Positions 34,382 to 43,369 of a stretch of 64,000 nt of DNA are shown in pieces. Origin of the DNA: Mycobacterium celatum (GTDB lineage Bacteria > Actinomycetota > Actinomycetes > Mycobacteriales > Mycobacteriaceae); contig NZ_LQOM01000028.1 in assembly GCF_002101595.1 (NCBI RefSeq), forward strand, positions 124,001 to 188,000, in the 5' to 3' direction. Made by a program: the position numbers and the translations under genes. The notes under the pieces were generated by a model. It worked only from the letters and a program-made list of their open reading frames with translations. It did no database searches and had not been told where the DNA came from. How positions within the stretch are numbered: the stretch's first letter is position 1; every line of letters begins with the position of its first letter.

Positions 34382-35190
34382 TGCGACGGATGGCGTTTCT
34401 GCTGCGGCCGGGCTGGCTGGCGCTGGCGGTGGTGGTGATCGCGTTCTCCTACCTGTGTTTCACCGTGCTCGCGCCGTGGCAACTGGGCAAGAACACCAGG
34501 ACGTCGCGGGAGAACAAGCAGATCGAGCAGTCGCTGAGCACGCCGCCTGTCCAGGTGAAAACACTGTTGCCGCAGCAGGATTCGTCGGCGCCTCAGGCGC
34601 AGTGGCGTCGGGTCACCGCGACCGGGCATTACCTGCCGGACGTGCAGGTGCTGGCCCGGTTGCGGGTGGTCGGCGGAGAGCCGGCGTTCGAGGTGCTGGC
34701 GCCGTTCGTCGTCGACGGCGGCCCGACCGTGCTGGTCGACCGCGGCTACGTGCGGCCCGAGCAGGGTTCACGGATTCCGCCGATCCCGCCGCCACCCGCG
34801 GAGCCGGTGAGTATCACCGCGCGGCTGCGCGATTCCGAGCAACCGGTTCCCGAAAAGGAGCCGTTCACCAAAGACGGTGTGCAGCAGGTGTATTCCATCG
34901 ACATCGGGCAGATCGCACGGTTGACCGGGGTGCCGCTGGCCGGGTCGTATCTGCAGCTGGTGGACAACCAGCCCGGCGGGTTGGGCGTGCTCGGGGTACC
35001 GCATCTGGATGCCGGGCCGTTCTTGTCGTATGGCATCCAGTGGATCTCGTTCGGCATCGCCGCGCCAATCCTGTTGGGCTACTTCGTCTACACGGAGGTC
35101 CGCGCCCGCCGCGCCGAAAAAGCGGCATCGAAGTCGGCGCCGCAGACCGTCGAGGAGAAACTCAGCGACCGCTACGGCCGGCGGCGATAA
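34381..35190 (+). CDS. SURF1-family cytochrome oxidase assembly protein (Rv2235 type)
   Basis: 269 residues from ATG 34381. A transmembrane segment near the N-terminus (about 12-33, LALAVVVIAFSYLCFTVLAP) is followed by WQLGKNTRTSREN, which is the family start. The periplasmic region has the conserved GHYLPD and VDRGYV motifs and a second membrane segment lies at about 218-238. SURF1 proteins help build haem-copper oxidases. It is coupled to ptpA, and its last 29 bp overlap cobD, which is convergent. Confidence 0.92.
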   Translation: MRRMAFLLRPGWLALAVVVIAFSYLCFTVLAPWQLGKNTRTSRENKQIEQSLSTPPVQVKTLLPQQDSSAPQAQWRRVTATGHYLPDVQVLARLRVVGGEPAFEVLAPFVVDGGPTVLVDRGYVRPEQGSRIPPIPPPPAEPVSITARLRDSEQPVPEKEPFTKDGVQQVYSIDIGQIARLTGVPLAGSYLQLVDNQPGGLGVLGVPHLDAGPFLSYGIQWISFGIAAPILLGYFVYTEVRARRAEKAASKSAPQTVEEKLSDRYGRRR

Positions 35191-36100
35191 CGACCGCGGC
35201 GGCGGCGAGTTGCACTGCCACAGATAGCCGCACCGCGCGGCGCAGGTCGGCCACCGTCGGGGCCGGCCCGTCGCCGAGGCTGGGCCGGATCTGCAGCCCG
35301 TACTGGTAGTGCGTAGGCCCGCCGAGCCTCACCCCTAGTGCTCCGGCGAACGCCGCCTCGACGACGCCGGCGTTGGGGCTGGGATGCCGGGCCGCGTCGC
35401 GGCGCCACGCCCGCAGCGCGCCCGACGACGAGCCGCCGACGACTGGGGCGCAGAGCACCACCAGCGCGGCAGTCACGCGCGCGGCGGGATAGTTCGCCAT
35501 GTCATCCAATCGTGCTGCGGCCCAACCGAATCGGGCATAGCGCGGCGAACGGTGACCGATCATCGAGTCCAACGTGTTGACGCCGCGGTACATCAGCACG
35601 CCCGGAATCCCGCCGACGGCAGCCCACAGCAGCGGCGCCACCTGCGCGTCGGAGGTGTTCTCGGCGACCGATTCCACCGCCGCGCGAGCGAGCCCGTCGG
35701 CGTCGAGCAGCGCGGGGTCGCGGCCGCACAGCGACGGCAGCAGCCGCCGAGCCTCCTCAATGTCTTCGCGGCCCAACAGCTCCGACATCGCCGATCCGGT
35801 GCGCGCGAGCGACGTGCCGCCCAGCGACATCCAGGTGGCGACCCCGGTTACCGCAATGGACCACAGTGGACCCCGCTGCCCCACGTAGCGCTGCGCCGTC
35901 GCACCGAGCAGCCCCAGCGCGCCGATCAGTACGCCGGCATGCATCGCGCCCGCGAGCCGGGAATCGCGGTAGCTGAACCGCTCCAATCCTGCGGCCGCGG
36001 CGCCGAATGCCGCGACCGGATGACCGCGCCGCGGGTCACCGAACACCGCGTCGGCCAGATAACCGGCCAGCACGCCCACGAGCCGGGTCCGCCCAAACAC
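35162..36100 (-). CDS. cobD: CobD/CbiB: adenosylcobinamide-phosphate synthase
   Basis: 312 residues from GTG 36100. An integral membrane protein with several hydrophobic segments and the family motifs [15 protein letters not shown] (about 15-29), [20 protein letters not shown] and [16 protein letters not shown]. It attaches the aminopropanol (or its phosphate) to cobyric acid. Together with cobC and the RNase HI/phosphatase protein it makes a partial cobalamin set in this region. It overlaps the SURF1 end by 29 bp on the opposite strand. Confidence 0.93.
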   Translation of the reverse strand: MFGRTRLVGVLAGYLADAVFGDPRRGHPVAAFGAAAAGLERFSYRDSRLAGAMHAGVLIGALGLLGATAQRYVGQRGPLWSIAVTGVATWMSLGGTSLARTGSAMSELLGREDIEEARRLLPSLCGRDPALLDADGLARAAVESVAENTSDAQVAPLLWAAVGGIPGVLMYRGVNTLDSMIGHRSPRYARFGWAAARLDDMANYPAARVTAALVVLCAPVVGGSSSGALRAWRRDAARHPSPNAGVVEAAFAGALGVRLGGPTHYQYGLQIRPSLGDGPAPTVADLRRAVRLSVAVQLAAAAVVIAAGRSGR

Positions 36101-36158
36101 TCCGGCAGCCTCTCACACGTGGTCTACTCGCCTCATAAAGCGATCCGGTGTCGCCGAC

Positions 36159-36940
36159 TTGCTGAACCCGGCCGCCATGCTGCTGCCCGCCGCGAACGTG
36201 ATCATGCAGCTGTCGTTGCCCGGCGTCGGCTACGGCGTCCTGGAAAGCCCGGTCGATTCCGGCAACGTGTACAAGCATCCGTTCAAACGGGCCCGCACCA
36301 CCGGCACGTATCTGGCCGTTGCCACGATCGGGACACACAAAGACCGCGAGCTGATCCGCGCCGCCGTCGACACTGCGCATCGGCAGCTGCGGTCGCGGCC
36401 GTCAAGCCCGATGTCCTACAACGCCTTTGACCCGAGGCTGCAGCTGTGGGTGGCCGCCTGCCTGTACCGCTATTCGTCGACCAGCACGAGTTTCTACACG
36501 GCCCACTCGACGACGCCAGCGCCGACGCCGTCTATCAAGAGGCCAGGCGGCTGGGCACCACCCTGCAAGTGCGCGAAGACATGTGGCCACCGGACCGGGT
36601 CGCGTTCGACGAGTACTGGAAACGCACCCTCGACAAGTTGCACATCGATCCCCCGGTGCGCGAGCACCTTCGCGGGGTGGCATCGATGGCGTTCCTGCCG
36701 TGGCCACTGCGCGCGCTGGGCCGGTTCAACCTGTTCGCGACGGCGGGTTTTCTGGCCCCCGAGTTCCGGGCGACGATGCAACTGGACTGGTCGGAATCGC
36801 AGCAGCGCCGCTTCGAGTGGCTGCTTTCCGCGCTGCGACTGGCCGACCAGCTGATCCCGCACCGGGTCTGGATATTCGGCTATCGACTTTATCTGTGGGA
36901 CATGCGATTCCGCGCCGGCCGCGGATGGAGAATCGTGTAA
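36159..36940 (+). pseudogene. Frameshifted DUF2236 (MpaB-type oxygenase-like) gene, Rv2237 type
   Basis: Two overlapping frames together form one DUF2236 protein. The first (TTG 36159) reads [20 protein letters not shown] up to [12 protein letters not shown]. The second continues [20 protein letters not shown] to the stop at 36940. The change falls at 36471-36475 (CGCTATTCG), where one T seems to be missing. The M. tuberculosis gene, from memory, is intact. The protein would be about 260 residues, a helical haem- or metal-type oxygenase of unknown substrate. Either the gene is inactivated or the base is a sequencing error. Confidence 0.85.
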
Positions 36941-36943
36941 CGG

Positions 36944-37088
36944 CTAGCCGAACATCACGAGCAACACCATGGCGATCATGCACAGCACCGCTGTCCAAAA
37001 CCACGGCTGCAGCAGAATGCGCTCGTTGGGTTTCTTCGGTCTTGCGGGGACGGGACGTCGTACGTTCGGGCGTCAACTGTGAAGTCAT
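36944..37088 (-). pseudogene. Small membrane protein, apparently frameshifted
   Basis: ATG 37088 opens MTSQLTPERTTSRPRKTE in a plausible cytoplasmic style. One nucleotide out of frame, near 37028-37040, a run KPNERILLQPWFW followed by TAVLCMIAMVLLVMFG and a TAG stop forms a convincing C-terminal membrane segment. That second frame has no usable start codon of its own. Joined with a one-base shift, they give a protein of about 47 residues with a single membrane helix. Convergent with the DUF2236 gene. Confidence 0.45.
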
Positions 37089-37172
37089 ACTAACTATCGT
37101 GACCGATTAGCTGACCTTAGTAAATGTGTTGCTGACCTCATCGTTCCGGGTTTGCGACCCAGGTCACACTGG

Positions 37173-37244
37173 TGGGCGCGGACGGGATCGAACCGCCGAC
37201 CGCTGGTGTGTAAAACCAGAGCTCTACCACTGAGCTACGCGCCC
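37173..37244 (-). tRNA. tRNA-Val (anticodon TAC)
   Basis: The minus strand folds as a 72-nt cloverleaf: acceptor GGGCGCG pairs with CGCGCCC. The D-arm region is GCTCAGTGGTAGAGC, and the anticodon stem-loop has TAC centred in GGTTTTACACACC. The T-arm is CGGCGGTTCGATCCCGTC. The discriminator base is A; CC follows in the genome. M. tuberculosis has a valine tRNA at the same place. Confidence 0.96.
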
Positions 37245-37297
37245 GTGCCGCGACAGGCTACACGGCTGCCGACCGGCGCCCAAACGCCCGCGATCCT

Positions 37298-37358
37298 GTC
37301 GAGCGTGCGCAGAATCGGGTTTGAACGCGGCGTGTCGTGCGGGGACGCACGCTCGCGC
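37298..37358. repeat. GAGCGTGCG inverted-repeat element D
   Basis: About 61 bp bounded by GTCGAGCGTGCGC (37298-37310) and CGCACGCTCGCGC (37346-37358). On the minus strand it is homologous along its whole length to the element at 48768-48831, including the inner CCCCGCACGAC and CGCC steps. It sits between the tRNA and the ahpE stop. No open reading frame fits. Confidence 0.75.
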
Positions 37359-37367
37359 CAAAGGCCG

Positions 37368-37829
37368 TCACGCCTTGAGCGCGGCCAGCGCGTCGGTCCA
37401 CAGCTGCTGATCGCGGGTCTCGCCCGGCTGCTTCATCTCCGCGAACCGGATGATCCCGGACCGGTCGATGACGAAGGTGCCCCGGTTGGAATAGCCGGCG
37501 TCCTCGTTGAACACGCCGTAGGCCTGGCTGACCGCGCCGTGCGGCCAGAAGTCCGACAACACCGGGAACAGGAAACCGCTCCCGGCGGCCCACACCTTGT
37601 GGGTGGGCGGCGGACCCACCGAGATTGCTAGCGCAACGCTGTCGTCGTTTTCGTAGTCGGGCAGGTGATCCCGCAACTGGTCGAGCTCGCCCTGGCAGAT
37701 GCCGGTGAACGCCAGCGGGAAGAACACCAGCAACACGTTCTTCTCGCCGCGGTAGTCGGACAGGGTGACCGGCTGCTGGTTCTGGTCGCGCAGGGTGAAA
37801 TCCGGCGCCTCGGTTCCGACGCTGAGCAT
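37368..37829 (-). CDS. ahpE: AhpE: one-cysteine peroxiredoxin
   Basis: 153 residues from ATG 37829, same length as the M. tuberculosis protein. The thioredoxin-fold peroxiredoxin has the peroxidatic Cys45 in FFPLAFTGICQGEL and Arg in the KQPGETRD region. There is no resolving cysteine at the usual second place, so reduction would rely on an outside thiol such as mycothiol/mycoredoxin (family knowledge). It reduces peroxides and peroxynitrite. The start overlaps the stop of the DUF3052 gene (TGATG), so they are coupled. Confidence 0.95.
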   Translation of the reverse strand: MLSVGTEAPDFTLRDQNQQPVTLSDYRGEKNVLLVFFPLAFTGICQGELDQLRDHLPDYENDDSVALAISVGPPPTHKVWAAGSGFLFPVLSDFWPHGAVSQAYGVFNEDAGYSNRGTFVIDRSGIIRFAEMKQPGETRDQQLWTDALAALKA

Positions 37830-38251
37830 CAGCGCCGCCCCGCCCGGGACTTCGGCTGCACCAGTCGGCTGGCGCTCCAGTCACCCAGGCTCACCGACGA
37901 CGTCGGCATCAGGCCCGCGGTGGGTGCCGACTCCGCGATCTCGGCGGGCAGCACATGGCCCGGCCTGCCGGTCTTCGGGGTCAGCACCCAGATCACGCCG
38001 TCGTCGGCCAGCGGGGTGATGGCGTCCATCAAGGTGTCCACCAGATCTCCGTCGCCGTCCCGCCACCACAGCAGGACGACGTCGACCACCTCGTCGGTGT
38101 CTTCGTCGAGCAGTTCGCTGCCACAGGCTTCCTCGACGTCGGCGCGGATGTCGTCGTCGGTGTCCTCATCCCAGCCCCACTCCTGGACAACCTGACCTTT
38201 CTGGATGCCGAGCTTGCGGGCGTAGCTCGGGGCGTCGTCCGCCGCCACCAC
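37829..38251 (-). CDS. DUF3052 protein (Rv2239c type)
   Basis: 140 residues from GTG 38251 with AAGGAGG 7 nt upstream. A small acidic soluble protein: YARKLGIQKGQVVQEWGWDEDTDDD, then VVLLWWRDGDGDLVDTLMDAI and WVLTPKTGRPGHV. It belongs to the actinobacterial DUF3052 family. No function is known. Strong coupling to ahpE suggests joint expression and perhaps a link to redox stress. Confidence 0.9.
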   Translation of the reverse strand: MVAADDAPSYARKLGIQKGQVVQEWGWDEDTDDDIRADVEEACGSELLDEDTDEVVDVVLLWWRDGDGDLVDTLMDAITPLADDGVIWVLTPKTGRPGHVLPAEIAESAPTAGLMPTSSVSLGDWSASRLVQPKSRAGRR

Positions 38252-38320
38252 CGTGCGCCTCCTTAGTCCTATGCATCAACACGCCGTGCGATGGGCACTA
38301 TCGTTGCACAGCAATCAGCG

Positions 38321-38875
38321 TCACGAGTACGCAAGGCACGCCTTGACCGTTCTGGACTTGGTGTCGTTGAGCTGATCGACGCGCTGGTTGAACTCCGAAG
38401 TGGGCGCGTGGGCGCGAATGGCCTTCGCCACGTCCCGGGACGCGTCGACGTAGGCGTTGAGCGCCTCGCGCAGCTCCTGCGACAACGGGTCACTGATGCT
38501 TTGAGCGACGACGTCGGCGCTGTTGTTGAGCGCGTCGATGGCCGGGCCCTCGGCGGCGGCGGTATCACCGCCCTGATTGAACGCCCCGACAAAGGCATTC
38601 ACCTTCTCGATGGCGTCCTTGCTGCTGTTGGCAAACGACTCACACGCCTTGACCACTGCCCGCGTCGTCAGCGACTGCTGGCGCTGTGTCTCGCGGATCC
38701 GCGAGGTCGCCGACGACGCAGACACCGATGCCGACACCGACGCCCGGTAGGCCGGTGCGACGGCGGTGTCTACGGTCGCGGTGCCCTCGGTGACGCTGGT
38801 GCACCCGACGATCGCCATCAGCGTCGCCGCGACACTGCCGAGTACCAGCAGGCCGATGCGCAATCGGACCAGCAC
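38321..38875 (-). CDS. Putative lipoprotein (Rv2240c type)
   Basis: 184 residues from 38875. The N-terminus is a signal peptide with lipobox AIVGC and modified Cys25. The mature part has a Ser/Ala/Val-rich stretch (about 40-60) and then a helical region ([20 protein letters not shown]) with two cysteines (in VVKACES and VKACLAYS) that may pair. The family is mycobacterial and of unknown function. It is divergent from aceE; a 19-bp palindrome lies in the shared gap. Confidence 0.82.
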   Translation of the reverse strand: MLVRLRIGLLVLGSVAATLMAIVGCTSVTEGTATVDTAVAPAYRASVSASVSASSATSRIRETQRQQSLTTRAVVKACESFANSSKDAIEKVNAFVGAFNQGGDTAAAEGPAIDALNNSADVVAQSISDPLSQELREALNAYVDASRDVAKAIRAHAPTSEFNQRVDQLNDTKSRTVKACLAYS

Positions 38876-38901
38876 ACCGACTGACGTTACCGGTTGCGAA
38901 G

Positions 38902-38920
38902 GCCCCTACGCGGTAGGGGC
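38902..38920. promoter_or_regulatory. Palindrome between the lipoprotein and aceE
   Basis: GCCCCTAC-GCG-GTAGGGGC has perfect 8-bp arms in the 135-bp divergent gap, 27 bp upstream of the lipoprotein start and 90 bp upstream of aceE. The position suits a shared operator. The regulator is unknown. A stem in either leader transcript is also possible. Confidence 0.45.
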
Positions 38921-39010
38921 TGCTGTGCGGCACGATAGGGGGATACAACCGAAAACAACACGGCGGGGATGGGCCACAAGCAGCTGAACCGCCACGCAAG
39001 GAGTAGTGAG

Positions 39011-41800
39011 TTGACTACCGAGTTCGTACGCCACGATCTGGCGAAAAACTCAAGTACCGCAAGCGAACACGACCGGGTTCGAGTGATCCGTGAAGGGGTG
39101 GCGTCGTATCTGCCCGACATCGACCCGGAAGAGACGTCGGAGTGGCTGGAGTCCTTCGACGAGCTGCTGGAGCGCTCCGGGCCGTCGCGGGCCCGCTACC
39201 TGATGCTGCGCCTGCTGGAACGTGCCGGCGAGCAGCGGGTCGCCATTCCGGCGCTGACGTCCACCGACTACGTCAACACGATCCCGACCGAGCTGGAGCC
39301 GTGGTTCCCCGGCGACGAGGACGTCGAACGCCGCTACCGGACATGGATCCGGTGGAACGCGGCCATCATGGTGCACCGCGCCCAGCGACCGGGAGTCAGT
39401 GTGGGCGGCCACATTTCGACCTATGCCTCCTCGGCCGCGCTGTATGAGGTCGGCTTCAACCACTTCTTCCGCGGCAAGTCGCATCCCGGCGGCGGGGACC
39501 AGGTCTTCATCCAGGGCCACGCCTCCCCCGGCATCTATGCACGCGCCTTCTTGGAGGGCCGGCTGACTGCCGAGCAGCTCGACGGCTTCCGCCAGGAACA
39601 CAGTCACCCCGGCGGCGGGCTGCCGTCCTACCCGCATCCGCGGCTGATGCCCGACTTCTGGGAATTCCCCACCGTGTCGATGGGCCTGGGGCCGATGAAC
39701 GCCATCTACCAGGCCCGGTTCAACCACTACCTGCACGACAGGGGCATCAAGGACACCTCCGACCAGCACGTGTGGTGCTTCTTGGGCGACGGCGAGATGG
39801 ACGAACCGGAAAGCCGGGGCCTGGCTCACGTCGGCGCGCTGGAGGGACTGGACAACCTGACCTTCGTGGTCAACTGCAACCTGCAGCGCCTGGACGGCCC
39901 GGTGCGCGGCAACGGCAAGATCATCCAGGAGCTGGAGTCGTTCTTCCGGGGTGCCGGCTGGAACGTGATCAAGGTGATCTGGGGCAGGGAGTGGGACGCG
40001 CTGCTGCAGGCCGACCGCGACGGCGCACTGGTAAACCTGATGAACACCACGCCCGACGGTGACTACCAGACCTACAAGGCCAACGACGGCGCCTATGTGC
40101 GCGACCACTTTTTCGGCCGCGATCCCCGCACCAAGGCGCTTGTCGCGAACATGAGCGACGCCGAGATCTGGAACCTCAAGCGCGGCGGCCACGACTACCG
40201 CAAGGTCTACGCCGCCTACCGCGCCGCCGTCGACCACAAGGGTCAGCCGACGGTGATCCTCGCCAAGACCATCAAGGGCTACTCGCTGGGCGCGCACTTC
40301 CAGGGCCGCAACGCCACCCATCAGATGAAAAAGCTTGCGCTGGAAGACCTTAAGGCTTTCCGCGATTCCATGCGGATCCCTATCAGCGACGCTCAGCTGG
40401 AGGAAGACCCCTACCTGCCGCCGTACTACCACCCCGGCTCGGAGGCCCCTGAGATCCGTTACCTGCTCGACCGCCGGCGCACCCTCGGCGGCTTCGTTCC
40501 CGAGCGCCGCACCAAGTCCAAGGCGCTGACGCTGCCGGGCCGCGACATCTACAAGTCGCTGAAGAAGGGGTCGGGCAACCAGGAAGTCGCCACCACGATG
40601 GCGACGGTGCGGACATTCAAGGAAGTGTTGCGGGACAAGGAGATTGGCCCGCGGATCGTCCCGATCATTCCCGACGAGGCCCGCACCTTCGGGATGGATT
40701 CCTGGTTCCCGTCGCTCAAGATCTACAACCGCAACGGCCAGCTCTACACCGCCGTCGACGCCGACCTGATGCTGGCCTACAAGGAAAGCGAAGTCGGCCA
40801 GATCCTGCACGAGGGCATCAACGAAGCCGGCTCGGTGGCGTGCTTCACCGCGGCCGGCACCTCGTATGCGACGCACAACGAGCCGATGATCCCGATCTAC
40901 ATCTTCTATTCGATGTTCGGCTTCCAGCGCACCGGCGACGGGCTGTGGGCGGCTGGCGACCAGATGGCCCGCGGCTTTCTGCTCGGCGCCACCGCCGGGC
41001 GCACGACGCTCACCGGCGAAGGGCTGCAGCACGCCGACGGCCATTCGCTGCTGCTGGCGGCCACCAACCCCGCGGTGGTCTCCTACGACCCCGCGTTCGC
41101 CTACGAGATCGCCTACATCGTCGAAAGCGGGCTGGCCCGCATGTACGGCGAGAATCCGGAGAACATCTTCTTCTACATCACCGTCTACAACGAGCCGTAC
41201 GTGCAGCCGCCCGAGCCGGAGAACTTCGACCCGGAGGGCCTGCTGCGGGGCATCTACCGGTACCGCAAGGCCACGGCATCCCGGTCTAATACCGCGCACA
41301 TCCTGGCTTCCGGGGTCGCGATGCCGTCGGCGCTGCAGGCCGCCGACATGCTGGCCGCCGAGTGGGATGTCGCCGCCGACGTGTGGTCGGTGACCAGTTG
41401 GAGCGAACTCAACCGCGACGGGGTGGCCATCGAGCGCGAGAAGCTGCGCCACCCGGACCGGCCGGCCGGCGAGGCCTACGTCACCAAGGCGCTGTCGCAG
41501 GCGAGCGGCCCCGTCGTCGCCGTGTCGGACTGGATGCGCGCGGTGCCCGAGCAGATCCGGCCATGGGTCCCGAACACCTACGTCACGCTGGGCACCGACG
41601 GGTTCGGTTTTTCCGACACCCGGCCCGCCGCCCGTCGCTACTTCAACACCGACGCCGAGTCGCAGGTCGTCGCGGTGCTGGAGGCACTGGCCCGCGACGG
41701 CGAGATCGACCCCTCGGTGCCCACCGCGGCGGCGCGCCAGTACAAGATCGACGACGTGCAGGCCGCGCCGGGGCAGACCTCCGACCCCGGCGTGGCGTAA
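39011..41800 (+). CDS. aceE: AceE: pyruvate dehydrogenase E1 component (homodimeric type)
   Basis: 929 residues from TTG 39011, with AAGGAG 9 nt upstream; [10 protein letters not shown] fits the remembered M. tuberculosis start. A thiamine-diphosphate enzyme that decarboxylates pyruvate and passes acetyl to lipoyl groups of DlaT, encoded in this window. Visible features: [20 protein letters not shown], the [11 protein letters not shown]hDP motif, [12 protein letters not shown] and the C-terminal transketolase-like region with HEGINEAGS and [20 protein letters not shown]. The hairpin element E starts 13 bp after its stop. Longer reading upstream to 38969 has no ribosome-binding site. Confidence 0.97.
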   Translation: MTTEFVRHDLAKNSSTASEHDRVRVIREGVASYLPDIDPEETSEWLESFDELLERSGPSRARYLMLRLLERAGEQRVAIPALTSTDYVNTIPTELEPWFPGDEDVERRYRTWIRWNAAIMVHRAQRPGVSVGGHISTYASSAALYEVGFNHFFRGKSHPGGGDQVFIQGHASPGIYARAFLEGRLTAEQLDGFRQEHSHPGGGLPSYPHPRLMPDFWEFPTVSMGLGPMNAIYQARFNHYLHDRGIKDTSDQHVWCFLGDGEMDEPESRGLAHVGALEGLDNLTFVVNCNLQRLDGPVRGNGKIIQELESFFRGAGWNVIKVIWGREWDALLQADRDGALVNLMNTTPDGDYQTYKANDGAYVRDHFFGRDPRTKALVANMSDAEIWNLKRGGHDYRKVYAAYRAAVDHKGQPTVILAKTIKGYSLGAHFQGRNATHQMKKLALEDLKAFRDSMRIPISDAQLEEDPYLPPYYHPGSEAPEIRYLLDRRRTLGGFVPERRTKSKALTLPGRDIYKSLKKGSGNQEVATTMATVRTFKEVLRDKEIGPRIVPIIPDEARTFGMDSWFPSLKIYNRNGQLYTAVDADLMLAYKESEVGQILHEGINEAGSVACFTAAGTSYATHNEPMIPIYIFYSMFGFQRTGDGLWAAGDQMARGFLLGATAGRTTLTGEGLQHADGHSLLLAATNPAVVSYDPAFAYEIAYIVESGLARMYGENPENIFFYITVYNEPYVQPPEPENFDPEGLLRGIYRYRKATASRSNTAHILASGVAMPSALQAADMLAAEWDVAADVWSVTSWSELNRDGVAIEREKLRHPDRPAGEAYVTKALSQASGPVVAVSDWMRAVPEQIRPWVPNTYVTLGTDGFGFSDTRPAARRYFNTDAESQVVAVLEALARDGEIDPSVPTAAARQYKIDDVQAAPGQTSDPGVA

Positions 41801-41813
41801 CGGCTCCCGAAGC

Positions 41814-41877
41814 CCGCCGAGCGTGAAACTAGGTTCACGTTGGCCGCCGAAAGTGAGCCCAGCTTCACGCTCGGCGG
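41814..41877. repeat. Hairpin E between aceE and mabR
   Basis: Arms of 25 nt, left 41814-41838 beginning CCGCCGAGCGTGAA and right 41853-41877 ending TTCACGCTCGGCGG, with a 14-nt loop. Three mismatches all are transitions. It lies 13 bp after the aceE stop, where a terminator would be, but no T-run follows. It carries the GAGCGTGAA core seen in array A. Confidence 0.8.
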
Positions 41878-41932
41878 TGGCGCCGGGCCGGAGTTAGCGG
41901 AAACATCCAGAAAAGCGGCGTAGCTTTTAGGG

Positions 41933-43240
41933 GTGGCCGACAAGGATATCGGGCAGTTCGCGCTGCCGCGCACGACGCTCGAGCTGCTGGACGTGGCCCC
42001 CGAGTCGCTGCTGCGGCGGCTCAAACAGCTTTCGGGCCGGATAGCGACCGAGGCGGTCTCGGCGATGCAGGACCGGTTGCCGTTCTTCGCCGACCTGGAA
42101 GCCTCCCAACGCGCCAGCGTGGCGCTGGTGGTGCAGACCGCGGTGGTGAACTTCGTCGAGTGGATGCGCGACCCGCGCAGCAACATCCGCTACACCGCAC
42201 AGGCCTTCGAGCTGGTACCGCAGGAGCTGCGAAACCGGATCGCATTGCGCCACACCGTCGACATGGTGCGGATCACGATGGAGTTCTTCGAGGAAGTCGT
42301 CCCGATGGTGGCCCGCTCCGAAGAGGAGGTCACCGCGCTCACCGTCGGCATCTTGAAATACAGCCGCGACCTGGCGTTCACCGCTGCCACGTCGTACGCC
42401 GACGCCGCCGAAGCCCGCGGCACCTGGGACAGCCGGATGGAGGCCAGCGTGGTGGACGCGGTGGTGCGCGGCGACACGGGTCCCGAGCTGTTGTCGCGCG
42501 CGGCGGCGCTCAACTGGGACACCACCGCGCCGGCGACCGTGGTGGTGGGCACCCCGGCGCCGGGCCGGGACGCCCACGCCAGCCAGGACGTCCGTGACAT
42601 CGCCACCCGTCACGGCCGCGCGGCGCTCACCGACGTGCACGGCACGTGGTTGGTGGCGATCGTCTCGGGCCAGCTCACGCCCACCGAGAAGTTCTTCGGC
42701 GACCTGATGGGCGCCTTCTCCGACGGCCCGGTGGTGATCGGGCCGACCGCGCCGATGCTGACCGCGGCCTACCACAGCGCCAGCGAGGCGATATCCGGGA
42801 TGAACGCCGTCGCCGGGTGGAGCGGCGCCCCGCGGCCGGTACTGGCCCGCGAGCTGCTGCCGGAGCGGGCGCTGATGGGCGACGCCTCGGCGATCGCGGC
42901 GCTGCACACCGACGTGATGCGGCCACTTGCCGACGCCGGACCCACGCTCACCGAGACGCTGGACGCCTATCTGGATTGCGGCGGCGCGATCGAGGCGTGT
43001 GCCCGCAAGTTGTTCGTTCATCCAAACACCGTGCGCTACCGACTGCGCCGGATCGCCGACTTCACCGGGCGCGACCCCACCCAGCCCCGAGACGCCTACG
43101 TCCTTCGGGTGGCAGCTACCGTGGGTCACCTCGCCTACCAGGCGCAGCACACCAGCAGCACAAGCAACACTGTGACACCGGTCACCACGCCGGTGGCGAA
43201 GGACCTGGTCGAGCCCTCCGCCGGGCACCGCGTCGAGTGA
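41933..43240 (+). CDS. mabR: MabR: PucR/CdaR-type regulator of mycolic acid synthesis
   Basis: 435 residues from GTG 41933. The C-terminal helix-turn-helix of the PucR family is clear: LDAYLDCGGAIEACARKLFVHPNTVRYRLRRI (about 343-374). The N-terminal part is helical and the middle has a GGDEF-like degenerate region, DPV-rich. M. tuberculosis Rv2242 (MabR) binds the fasII promoter and responds to long-chain acyl-CoA (known, from memory). The gene is immediately upstream of fabD, and a fitting palindrome stands in the gap. The last 25 residues are Thr/Ser-rich and poorly conserved. Confidence 0.9.
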   Translation: MADKDIGQFALPRTTLELLDVAPESLLRRLKQLSGRIATEAVSAMQDRLPFFADLEASQRASVALVVQTAVVNFVEWMRDPRSNIRYTAQAFELVPQELRNRIALRHTVDMVRITMEFFEEVVPMVARSEEEVTALTVGILKYSRDLAFTAATSYADAAEARGTWDSRMEASVVDAVVRGDTGPELLSRAAALNWDTTAPATVVVGTPAPGRDAHASQDVRDIATRHGRAALTDVHGTWLVAIVSGQLTPTEKFFGDLMGAFSDGPVVIGPTAPMLTAAYHSASEAISGMNAVAGWSGAPRPVLARELLPERALMGDASAIAALHTDVMRPLADAGPTLTETLDAYLDCGGAIEACARKLFVHPNTVRYRLRRIADFTGRDPTQPRDAYVLRVAATVGHLAYQAQHTSSTSNTVTPVTTPVAKDLVEPSAGHRVE

Positions 43241-43280
43241 GCAAGTTGCGGCACGATATCAAACAGATCGCATCCAAAGC

Positions 43281-43305
43281 GGTTTTGTGGGGTCTCCACA
43301 AAAAC
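43281..43305. promoter_or_regulatory. MabR-type operator upstream of fabD
   Basis: TTTTGT (43283-43288) and ACAAAA (43298-43303) form an inverted repeat with a 9-bp spacer, extended to GGTTTTGTGG and CCACAAAA. This fits the remembered MabR-binding repeat in the fasII promoter. It is 67-89 bp upstream of the fabD start. A CATAAT hexamer at 43319-43324 could be the -10 element just downstream. Confidence 0.75.
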
Positions 43306-43369
43306 CTAAGACAAGGTTCATAATCTGTTACACCCCGCAAAACCGTCTTCACAGTGTTCTCTTAAACAC

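Noticed and set aside
36726..37088. 120-codon minus-strand frame starting MTSQLTPERTT
   Set aside because: Beyond the first 20 residues it is a shadow of the DUF2236 gene. Only the N-terminus seems to belong to a real small protein.
39050..41452. 800-codon open frame on the minus strand
   Set aside because: It lies wholly antisense to aceE and reflects the high G+C third-position bias. It has no recognisable domain.
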